5,577 bases of DNA from Planctomycetaceae bacterium (GTDB taxonomy: Bacteria > Planctomycetota > Planctomycetia > Pirellulales > Thermoguttaceae): the NCBI GenBank assembly GCA_031266315.1, contig JAISBG010000829.1:1-5577 (forward strand), given 5' to 3'. A model generated the notes under the pieces. The model was not told where the DNA came from. It saw only the letters and a program-made list of their open reading frames with translations, and did not search any database. A program made the position numbers and the translations under genes. Within the stretch, counting starts at the first letter, position 1. Every line of letters begins with the position of its first letter. Positions 1 through 5,577 of the stretch are shown piece after piece.

Positions 1-996
1 TTTTTCGCCAAATTTCTACAACTCATTCGTTCTTCACCATTCGGCTTTACTCTCGTCGAACTTCTTGTGGTTATTGCGATTATCAGTGTGTTAATCGCTC
101 TTCTGTTGCCAGCGGTTCAGGCAGCGCGGGAGGCGGCAAGACGGATGCAGTGTACGAACAATCTGAAACAATTAGGAATCGCGGCACACAACTATCATGA
201 TACTCTCGGCAGTTTTCCACCGGGTTGTATTCAGCCGGGAAAAGAAAATACTCCCAAATATACAGATTGCCAAATCAGTTGGGCAGCGTTTCTCCTTCCT
301 TTTCTCGAAGCCGGTACCGTTCATGAAAAAATTAATTTCAACGCACCAAGTTGGAACGCACTTGGCGCAAATAATAGTGTCAGCGGGGACAATAATCCTA
401 CTTTTGCAACTTACGGCGACGTTTACAACGCCAATGAAGAGGCTGCATCTCTTGCCCCTAAGGTCTTTCATTGCCCGACCGCGTCTTCCGGTAGTTGGAA
501 TCGTAAAGGGAGCAAAGATTATTCCGGTGCAGGATTTGGCGGAGATTGGACACAAACATTCGGCGGTACAACAACAATTCCCAGCCGTAGCGTTTCCGAC
601 GGAATATTTTATCAGGCAAGCGGAATATCCTTCAACGGAATTTCCGACGGTTCCTCAAACACCATACTGTTTTTGGAGTCCATCGCTTATCGCCCGACAA
701 CAGATACAACAAGTAATCGCAACGAAAAATGTCACAATCACTTTTTTTGGGTTTATGACGATTATGGTTTGACGGCAACCGCAAATTCAGGCAATAAACG
801 GGATATCCTGATCAATATAACGACAATTCCTCAGCCGTGTGATCGTTTACGAGCTGCATTTTCTTATCATGCCGGCGGAATTAATATTACAGTTGCTGAT
901 GGTTCGGTACGTTTTTTAACTCAATCCGTCAATCATGAAGTAGTTTACAGAAACCTTATCAACCGTTATGATAGTCAATCGGTGAACTTTCCATAA
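1..996 (+). CDS. DUF1559 pseudopilin-like protein (5' partial)
   Basis: The frame is open from the first base, so the true start lies upstream of the window; 331 codons are visible. Residue 15 is the Gly of a type IV prepilin cleavage site (G|FTLVE, Glu at 20), followed by a hydrophobic helix at about 16-36 ending in LLLPAVQAAREAARR. Next comes the family signature CTNNLKQLG...HNYHD (Cys51). Near the C-terminus is H290-X9-D300-G301, the prepilin-associated H-X9-DG motif. This order is diagnostic of DUF1559 (SBP_bac_10) proteins, which are abundant in planctomycetes and have about this length. They are presumed to be processed by a prepilin peptidase and to reside in the cell envelope, but their exact role is unknown. 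A GTG at 67 could be mistaken for the start, but it lies inside the helix and would delete the cleavage site. The family call is secure; the function is not. Confidence 0.95.
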   Translation, partial: FFAKFLQLIRSSPFGFTLVELLVVIAIISVLIALLLPAVQAAREAARRMQCTNNLKQLGIAAHNYHDTLGSFPPGCIQPGKENTPKYTDCQISWAAFLLPFLEAGTVHEKINFNAPSWNALGANNSVSGDNNPTFATYGDVYNANEEAASLAPKVFHCPTASSGSWNRKGSKDYSGAGFGGDWTQTFGGTTTIPSRSVSDGIFYQASGISFNGISDGSSNTILFLESIAYRPTTDTTSNRNEKCHNHFFWVYDDYGLTATANSGNKRDILINITTIPQPCDRLRAAFSYHAGGINITVADGSVRFLTQSVNHEVVYRNLINRYDSQSVNFP

Positions 997-1004
997 CGGT
1001 TTTT
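961..1004 (+). terminator. Rho-independent terminator overlapping the stop codon of the DUF1559 gene
   Basis: AACCGTTATG (961-970) and CATAACGGTT (992-1001) are perfect 10-bp inverted repeats around a 21-base loop. The right arm runs into a T-run (1000-1004), with further T-rich sequence after it. The gene's TAA (994-996) lies inside the right arm, so the last codons also form the stem. The position and polarity fit an intrinsic terminator that separates this gene from the sulfatase downstream. The loop is longer than in classic terminators, which lowers certainty a little. Confidence 0.68.
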
Positions 1005-1069
1005 AGTTTGTATTTTGTATCGTAAATCTAAGATATTCAATTTACACCTTTCACAGGAGATGATTATTA

Positions 1070-2500
1070 ATGAAACCAATATTTTTTAGTATCGTTATTA
1101 GTGTTGTATTATCGGACATGTTCTTACTTTCCGAAATTCATGCGGAAGATAGACGTCCTAATGTCATTTTGATTTATTCCGACGATCACGGAAGTCTTGA
1201 CTTGGGGTGTTACGGAGCGAAAGACATTATTTCACCTAATCTTGACAATCTGGCAAAACGCGGAGTTCGTTTTACACAAATGTATGCACCGGCACCGGTT
1301 TGTTCTGCATCGCGAGCGGGATTGATGACCGGAAAATTTCCTGCCCGCGCTGGAGTTCCCGGGAATGTTTCAATAATGTATAGCCGTCCCGGAATGCCGA
1401 CGGAAGAAATTACTCTTGGCGAATTATTTCAATCTGCCGGTTATACAACCGGTTTGTTCGGAAAATGGCATCTCGGTTATTCGGAAGCGACCGTGCCGTC
1501 AGCACAAGGATTTGACGAATCGTATGGAATGCACGGCGGCGTGATTGACAGTTATTCTCACTACACCGGTTACGAAGGTCCCAACCGTCATGATTTATGG
1601 AAAAACGGTAAAGAAATTTTTGAACCGGGAAAATATTTTCCGCAACGATTAACAGACGAATGTATTAAGTTTATCAAAAAAAATCGTGAAAAACCGTTTT
1701 TCGCTTATGTAGCGTTTAATATTGCTCATTATCCGGTTGAACCGTCATTAGAAAGTTGGGAAGATTACGAAAATGTCGAAGAACAAAAAGTTCCTTTTGC
1801 GAAAGAATTTCCGGCAACTGTTAGTGTGCGGCGGTTGTATGCGGCTTTTGTTACAGATATGGATAAACAAATCGGACGAATTATCAAAACTCTTAATGAA
1901 GAAGGACTTGATAACGATACAATAATTATTTTTCAGGCGGATCAAGGTTCCTCTTTTGAAGAACGAACCGGTTGGTCGGGAGTTTATCGCGGAGGAAAAT
2001 TCAGCCTTTTTGAAGGAGGAATTCGTGTTGTATCCCTTGTTTCCTGGAAAAACAAAATTCCTGAAAACACAGTACGTGATCAGATTGTTTCCGGTTGTGA
2101 TTGGTTTCCGACATTAGCGGAATTTTGTAATATTAATTATCCCGATGACTCGTTGAAAGAAGATTTAGATGGACGCAGTATTGCCGGAGTTATTACTCAA
2201 AACGATATTTCACCGCATGAACATTGGTTTTGGTATATGCCTTCGGAACGCGGAGGACAACGAGCGTTACGGAAAGGGATTTGGAAACTCTACTGCAATC
2301 CGATTGATCCGTCATCATTACAGAAAATTCCTGACGAAGACAAAGAAATTTTTCTGAGTAACCTGAGAGATGACCCCAGCGAAAAAACGAACTTTGCTAA
2401 AAAACATCCTGAAATTGTAGAAGAGTTGAAAGTATTGCTCACACAATATAATGAACGTCTAAAAGAAAAAATAACCGTTCGCGGTAATAACAACAAGTAA
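1070..2500 (+). CDS. Exported sulfatase with CSASR formylglycine motif
   Basis: This 476-residue protein is a type I (S1, alkaline-phosphatase fold) sulfatase that hydrolyses sulfate esters. The N-terminus is a signal peptide, probably cut after Ala25 (IHA|ED). The metal-site Asp pair is D38-D39 in NVILIYSDDHG. C78 in C-S-A-S-R, followed by AGLMTGK, is the cysteine expected to become formylglycine. The FGKWHLG block supplies K132 and H134, and H220 sits in NIAHYP. D291-Q292-G293 takes the place of the usual D-N-G, and K310 lies in YRGGKFSLFEGGIR. The C-terminal ending (residues about 429-460, NLRDDPSEKTNF...) is typical of the family. AGGAG at 1055-1059, 10 bases before the ATG, supports this start. 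The length is normal and the catalytic set looks complete. The substrate cannot be told; a carbohydrate sulfate is likely. The gene follows the upstream terminator by about 65 bases and so probably has its own promoter, though I could not identify one. Confidence 0.94.
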   Translation: MKPIFFSIVISVVLSDMFLLSEIHAEDRRPNVILIYSDDHGSLDLGCYGAKDIISPNLDNLAKRGVRFTQMYAPAPVCSASRAGLMTGKFPARAGVPGNVSIMYSRPGMPTEEITLGELFQSAGYTTGLFGKWHLGYSEATVPSAQGFDESYGMHGGVIDSYSHYTGYEGPNRHDLWKNGKEIFEPGKYFPQRLTDECIKFIKKNREKPFFAYVAFNIAHYPVEPSLESWEDYENVEEQKVPFAKEFPATVSVRRLYAAFVTDMDKQIGRIIKTLNEEGLDNDTIIIFQADQGSSFEERTGWSGVYRGGKFSLFEGGIRVVSLVSWKNKIPENTVRDQIVSGCDWFPTLAEFCNINYPDDSLKEDLDGRSIAGVITQNDISPHEHWFWYMPSERGGQRALRKGIWKLYCNPIDPSSLQKIPDEDKEIFLSNLRDDPSEKTNFAKKHPEIVEELKVLLTQYNERLKEKITVRGNNNK

Positions 2501-2595
2501 GCAATGTCACAGAAAAACCGGAATATGTTGCGAAAATCTATGAACTGCTTCAGGAACGATTATTATTGCAAAAACAAACCGGCGATTCGAGGTAA
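2491..2595 (+). pseudogene. Remnant of a second sulfatase C-terminal tail
   Basis: Immediately after the sulfatase, in a different phase, a short frame lies between stops at 2488 and 2593. It reads SNVTEKPEYVAKIYELLQ, then ERLLLQKQTGDSR. This matches the usual last segment of S1 sulfatases (S/T-N-x-x-x-x-P-E-x-V-x-x-L-x-x-L-L). The upstream sulfatase shows the same pattern in its own tail (TNFAKKHPEIVEELKVLL), and so does the later one (INLAESEPELVNKLTQTLL). The upstream gene is already complete, so this is an extra tail and not its frameshifted end. There is no ATG at a useful position and no room for a catalytic domain. I infer that it is left over from a deletion or recombination between tandem sulfatase genes. 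The similarity is short and judged by eye, so chance cannot be excluded. Confidence 0.55.
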
Positions 2596-2599
2596 CTGT

Positions 2600-2633
2600 C
2601 TGTTTTAATTTTTAATTCCGTAATTAAAAACAG
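2600..2633. terminator. AT-rich hairpin, possible weak terminator
   Basis: TTTTTAATT (2609-2617) and AATTAAAAA (2622-2630) form a perfect 9-bp stem with a 4-base CCGT loop. An outer pair, CTGTTTT (2600-2606) and AAAACAG (2627-2633), offers an alternative pairing of the same arms. It follows the sulfatase tail remnant by five bases, where a terminator would be expected. However, the stem has no G-C pairs in its 9-bp form and no T-run directly follows, so a terminator role is uncertain. Confidence 0.35.
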
Positions 2634-2702
2634 CGTATTATTTGTAATTATTTTACATAGTTGATAGTTACGTGAATAGATAAAAATAAAATAGACAGTT
2701 AT

Positions 2703-2766
2703 ACCGTAGCCGGTAAGGCAATAGGCTTCGCCCACGAGTAACCGCTTCACGTTGTTGCGCTACCGT
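2703..2766. repeat. GC-rich intergenic island with imperfect inverted ends (REP/MITE-like candidate)
   Basis: These 64 bases contain 37 G/C (58%), whereas the preceding 100 bases (2601-2700) contain 20 (20%). The ends ACCGTAGC (2703-2710) and GCTACCGT (2759-2766) are inverted repeats with one mismatch, and there is an internal GGCTTCGCC mini-hairpin (2724-2732). No gene covers it; the only frames through it are short and lack supporting context. Such a compact, compositionally distinct palindromic block between genes resembles a dispersed repeat such as a REP or a small non-autonomous element. There is only one copy in this window, so repetition is inference. Confidence 0.4.
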
Positions 2767-2820
2767 GTTCAGTTTTGCGAATTTTAAAACGGCTTTAGCA
2801 TACATTGAAAGGATTACACT

Positions 2821-3789
2821 ATGAAAAATTATTTATTATTTATCGTTATTTTTTTGTCCTTAGTTATATTGAAATATTCAAAGGCAGAGGATGTGGATAA
2901 GAAGTCAGTGCTCAAAGCGGTTATTTCAGGAATCAGTACCAATTATGCTCCAATCAAAAAAGCTCATATAGTGATTGAGAAAATAAGTAACACCAAAGGA
3001 ATAAGAATAAGTGCACAAGATATATCACAAGAAAAAATGGAAATTTTTATATTAGACGACAATTATCGCGTTGACACAACAGCTTTCGGACAAACTTATT
3101 CGACACGGTTTTATGAAGGAAAATGGTGGCGGAAAAGCGGTGAACGTATAACAATATCTCCACGTGGTGAGCGTGGGTTGGTTAGATACGATCCTCGTGA
3201 AAATTTTATGATAGATACCGATGAAAAATTGGTTGAATACCTGAATCGTGTTGCGATGAAGAATTGTAAAATCATAAAAAATGATCAAGGTGAATTGATT
3301 GAAATGTCTTTTTTTGAAATAAGTGAATATTTGGGCAGTGATGGAAAAAAAGGAACAACACACAAAGAAAAGATTTTTCTTTTCGATCCCTCTAAAAATT
3401 TCCTACCCGTTCACGAAACTCAAATATACAACGATGAAAAAGCATTTGAAGTTGAATACAAGTACCGTTATCGTGACAATTTGAGATTATGGTTTTTGCT
3501 GGAATCCAGACAAACGGCGGTTGAATTTGGTGTGGTTGTTCATAAAGTAACCCAAACAGACTTTCACCCAAACATTGATATTTCGTTATTTGAATTTCCG
3601 AAGCAAATTCCAGATGAAACATTTGTTGATGACCATATCAATGATTTCTATATGGCTGGATTAGAAAACACTAAACGAAAAAATTTTCGTAAAACAATAT
3701 TTGTAGTATCTGTTTTAATATTGATAACAATCGGAATAATCGGAGGTTATTATGGATTTAAAAAGCGGCAATCTAAACACAAAAAATAG
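2821..3789 (+). CDS. Exported, C-terminally membrane-anchored protein, LolA/RseB-like by appearance
   Basis: I do not recognise a named gene. The 322-residue protein has a signal peptide cut probably after Ala22 (SKA|ED). A long, charged, beta-rich region (about 23-290) follows, then one hydrophobic helix (about 292-313, TIFVVSVLILITIGIIGGYY) and a lysine-rich tail (314-322). This predicts a periplasmic domain held in the inner membrane with a short cytoplasmic end. Features such as YEGKWWRKSGE (98-108), FDPSKNFLPV (188-197) and the later EYKYRYRDN...WFLLESRQT recall the planctomycete secreted proteins whose fold resembles the LolA/RseB lipoprotein-binding group. This is a weak, pattern-level resemblance. 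GAAAGGA at 2807-2813, seven bases before the ATG, supports the start. The gene is more AT-rich than the sulfatases (some 60-base stretches are 20-25% GC) and uses ATA codons freely. It lies between hairpins, probably as a single-gene unit. Its link to sulfatase function is unknown. Confidence 0.85.
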   Translation: MKNYLLFIVIFLSLVILKYSKAEDVDKKSVLKAVISGISTNYAPIKKAHIVIEKISNTKGIRISAQDISQEKMEIFILDDNYRVDTTAFGQTYSTRFYEGKWWRKSGERITISPRGERGLVRYDPRENFMIDTDEKLVEYLNRVAMKNCKIIKNDQGELIEMSFFEISEYLGSDGKKGTTHKEKIFLFDPSKNFLPVHETQIYNDEKAFEVEYKYRYRDNLRLWFLLESRQTAVEFGVVVHKVTQTDFHPNIDISLFEFPKQIPDETFVDDHINDFYMAGLENTKRKNFRKTIFVVSVLILITIGIIGGYYGFKKRQSKHKK

Positions 3790-3944
3790 AAGATGACACA
3801 AATTATAGGTACGTTTTTCATAGTAAGTGCTGGTGTTTTGTGTTCGTAGTAATTCACGTACATTTTACTCGTTTTTGAAAGACCGCAACAATTTGTAACG
3901 AAATTTGTAAATATACTTTACACAGTCAATCAACTGAGATTTTT

Positions 3945-4005
3945 AAACGCAAAATTTCCGCGAAAGATCACAACACTATTTTTTAGCGCATTTTCGCGTT
4001 TTTTT
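3945..4005 (+). terminator. Candidate intrinsic terminator downstream of the membrane-anchored protein gene
   Basis: CGCGAAA (3959-3965) pairs perfectly with TTTCGCG (3992-3998), which runs directly into seven T residues (3999-4005). A second upstream arm, AAACGCAAAAT (3945-3955), can pair with the overlapping right arm ATTTTCGCGTTT (3990-4001) with one bulged base. The stem-then-T-run geometry suits a terminator for the gene ending at 3789, although it is 155-215 bases away and the loop is long (26 bases). The rest of the gap (3790-3944) is AT-rich, and apart from one short direct repeat I see nothing clear in it. Confidence 0.5.
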
Positions 4006-4071
4006 GTATTTCGTGTTAAAAAAATACCTGTTTGTTGACCTCGCAGAGTATAGTAAATTATGCCATTTTTT

Positions 4072-4079
4072 GGAAAGGA
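4072..4079 (+). promoter_or_regulatory. Ribosome binding site fixing the start of the second sulfatase
   Basis: GGAAAGGA ends eight bases before the ATG at 4088. The reading frame stays open upstream to a TTG at 4004, but that lies inside the T-run of the candidate terminator and has no ribosome binding site. The 4088 start also places a proper signal peptide at the N-terminus, so this site decides the start. Confidence 0.75.
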
Positions 4080-4087
4080 CAGTTAAA

Positions 4088-5545
4088 ATGAAAACAAATC
4101 ATTTTATTGTTAGAAAAATATTGAGTTGGTCAATTATTTTTTTGGCAACGATTTTTCGTTGCGGATTTTCGGTTTGCATTTGGGCGGACGAAACGCGGAG
4201 TCCGAATATTATTCTTGTTTTAATTGACGATATGGGTTGGAGTGATCTTTCCTGTTTCGGTAATAAAGCTGTTGAAACCGTCAATATTGACCGTCTTGCT
4301 CAGGAAGGAATTTCGTTTACACAATTTTATGTTTGTTCACCGCTTTGTTCGCCGTCCCGTTGCGGCATTACAACCGGTCAATATCCGCAACGTTGGCGAA
4401 TCACGTCGTATCTCGACAACCGAAAACGTAACATTGAACGCGGTGTTGCGCAATGGCTTGATCCTTCTGCGCCGGTTCTGGCGCGGTTCCTTCATAAAAA
4501 CGGTTACGCAACAGGACATTTCGGAAAATGGCATCTTGGCGGACAACGCGATGTCGGTGATGCTCCGTTGATTACGGAATACGGATTTGACGAATCGCTG
4601 ACAAACTTTGAAGGGCTTGGCTCGCGTGTTTTGCCGTTGCTCAATACTTTTGACGGAACCAATCCGCGAAAACACGCACTCGGTTCCGATACATTGGGAC
4701 ACGGCGAAATTCAATGGGTAAACCGAAATAATGTTACAAGTTTTTATGTCAACAAGGCACTGGAATTTATCAAAAAAACGGAGAAAGAAAATAAACCGTT
4801 TTACATCAATCTTTGGACAGACGATGTTCATTCGCCGTTTTTTCCGTCACAGGAATTGCGGGGAGACGGAAGTAAAAAATCGCGTTATTACGGTGTTCTG
4901 ACAGAGTTGGATCGGCAACTTGCGCCGTTGTGTGATTATATTCGGTCAAGTGATTCGTTACGAAAAAATACCCTGATCATTCTTCTGAGCGATAACGGTC
5001 CCGAAATTGGAGCCGGTTCTTCCCAACCGCTTCGGGGATCAAAAGGAACGCTTTACGAAGGCGGTGTACGTTCACCGTTAATTGTTTGGGGAAACGGAGT
5101 TATCGTTTCTGAACAAAAAGGGACAAAAAATGAAACGGCGGTATTTCAGTCAATTGATCTTGTTCCGTCGCTGCTTAAAATTACGGGAGTGATCAAAGAT
5201 TCTGACGCGGCGAAAACAAATTTTGACGGAGAGGATTTTTCCGAAGTTTTATTGGGACAAAAAATCAACCAACCGCGTCAAATTCCGATTTTTTGGCGGC
5301 GTCCGCCGGATCGTTCCGGCACAGATTCAGAACCGTTACCTGATTTAGCGTTGCGAAAAGGAAAGTGGAAATTTCTGATGCAGTTCGACGGTTCAAGGCA
5401 ACAACTTTACGATTTGGAAAAAGATGTTACCGAATCAATCAACCTCGCCGAATCCGAACCGGAACTCGTCAACAAATTAACTCAAACCTTGTTGGATTGG
5501 AATCATTCCCTTCCCAAAGATGCCGGAGAAAAAGTACAAAAATAA
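4088..5545 (+). CDS. Exported sulfatase with canonical CSPSR formylglycine motif
   Basis: This 485-residue protein is an S1-family arylsulfatase-like enzyme. A signal peptide with a basic start and hydrophobic core (about 11-31) is probably cut after Ala33 (IWA|DE). The active-site set is complete: D47-D48 in LVLIDDMGWSD, C87 in C-S-P-S-R with CGITTGQ following, K147 and H149 in FGKWHLGG, H248 in DDVHSP, D302-N303 in LLSDNGPE, and K319 in LRGSKGTLYEGGVRSP. C87 should be converted to formylglycine by a maturase not present here. The tail (LYDLEKD...INLAESEPELV) is typical of the family. Compared with the first sulfatase it has the canonical Pro and Asn at the two positions where that one differs, and is richer in G and C (two sampled stretches about 47-55%). 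The two share motifs but differ widely between them, so they are paralogues of different subfamilies. The substrate is unknown; a sulfated glycan is likely. The start is set by the GGAAAGGA site just upstream. Confidence 0.95.
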   Translation: MKTNHFIVRKILSWSIIFLATIFRCGFSVCIWADETRSPNIILVLIDDMGWSDLSCFGNKAVETVNIDRLAQEGISFTQFYVCSPLCSPSRCGITTGQYPQRWRITSYLDNRKRNIERGVAQWLDPSAPVLARFLHKNGYATGHFGKWHLGGQRDVGDAPLITEYGFDESLTNFEGLGSRVLPLLNTFDGTNPRKHALGSDTLGHGEIQWVNRNNVTSFYVNKALEFIKKTEKENKPFYINLWTDDVHSPFFPSQELRGDGSKKSRYYGVLTELDRQLAPLCDYIRSSDSLRKNTLIILLSDNGPEIGAGSSQPLRGSKGTLYEGGVRSPLIVWGNGVIVSEQKGTKNETAVFQSIDLVPSLLKITGVIKDSDAAKTNFDGEDFSEVLLGQKINQPRQIPIFWRRPPDRSGTDSEPLPDLALRKGKWKFLMQFDGSRQQLYDLEKDVTESINLAESEPELVNKLTQTLLDWNHSLPKDAGEKVQK

Positions 5546-5577
5546 TGAAAGCCATCGAAATATTAAATTATTTTTCA
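5545..5577 (+). CDS. Possible start of a downstream gene (3' partial)
   Basis: An ATG at 5545 shares its A with the sulfatase TAA stop (TAATG) and opens a frame, MKAIEILNYFS, that continues off the window. A one-base stop/start overlap is a common arrangement for translational coupling. The nearest purine-rich site, GGAG at 5525-5528, is 16 bases away, farther than ideal. Eleven codons are too few to assign a product or be sure that it is a gene. Confidence 0.35.
   Translation, partial: MKAIEILNYFS

Noticed and set aside
197..772. A 191-codon + strand frame inside the DUF1559 gene
   Set aside because: It overlaps the well-supported DUF1559 frame in another phase, lacks a ribosome binding site and shows no domain pattern.
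1008..1034. TTGTAT and TAAGAT boxes before the first sulfatase
   Set aside because: They match the -35/-10 consensus only partly (3 of 6 and 4 of 6) with 15-base spacing in AT-rich DNA; this is not better than chance.
1457..1475. Near-identical DNA between the two sulfatases (TTCGGAAAATGGCATCT here and at 4520-4536)
   Set aside because: This encodes the conserved FGKWHLG active-site block; shared codon use and protein constraint explain it without recent duplication or gene conversion.
3793..3849. An 18-codon hydrophobic frame, MTQIIGTFFIVSAGVLCS
   Set aside because: It starts four bases after the stop of the upstream gene but has no convincing ribosome binding site, no proper lipobox, and is too short to separate from chance.
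4035..4054. Promoter-like TTGACC and TATAGT before the second sulfatase
   Set aside because: The boxes are separated by only 8 bases instead of about 17, so they cannot act together as a sigma70-type promoter. Either might be half of a weak promoter, but no good partner is visible.
4004..4087. N-terminal extension of the second sulfatase from a TTG at 4004
   Set aside because: The TTG sits in the T-run of a candidate terminator, has no ribosome binding site, and would put 28 residues before a good signal peptide. The ATG at 4088 has a well-placed GGAAAGGA.
4337..4831. A 164-codon frame on the minus strand
   Set aside because: It lies wholly inside the second sulfatase, whose catalytic motifs are intact, and its translation shows no recognisable domain; it is a shadow of the real gene.

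Overview
The window looks like a piece of a planctomycete chromosome. The first gene is a DUF1559-type pseudopilin-like protein with the prepilin N-terminus and the C-terminal H-X9-DG signature, a family strongly expanded in Planctomycetota. Exported sulfatases, also greatly expanded in that phylum, flank the centre. By eye the DNA is fairly AT-rich, about 40% GC with intergenic stretches near 20%, which would suit a host-associated or fermentative lineage rather than the GC-rich aquatic genera. That placement is inference from gene content only.

Layout, all on the + strand: (1) 1-996, the 3' part of a DUF1559 gene, with a hairpin-plus-T-run terminator built over its stop codon. (2) 1070-2500, an exported sulfatase with a CSASR formylglycine motif. 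(3) 2491-2595, a short reading frame in another phase that reads like the last ~30 residues of a different sulfatase, probably a gene remnant. (4) 2596-2820, a non-coding stretch holding an AT-rich hairpin and a 64-bp GC-rich island with imperfect inverted ends. (5) 2821-3789, an exported protein with a LolA/RseB-like look and a C-terminal membrane anchor. (6) 3790-4087, non-coding, with a candidate terminator and then the ribosome binding site of the next gene. (7) 4088-5545, a second exported sulfatase with a canonical CSPSR motif. (8) 5545 to the window edge, the possible start of a gene that overlaps the sulfatase stop by one base.

The two sulfatases probably remove sulfate esters from polysaccharides or glycoconjugates in the periplasm or outside the cell. 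They need formylglycine maturation by an enzyme not encoded here. Nothing in the sequence fixes their substrates. The genes appear to be separate transcription units rather than one operon, because terminator-like hairpins and long gaps lie between most of them. I see no RNA gene, CRISPR array, transposase or defence system. The most unusual parts are the sulfatase-tail remnant, the GC-rich island and the AT-rich membrane-anchored gene, which together suggest past rearrangement between the two sulfatases.
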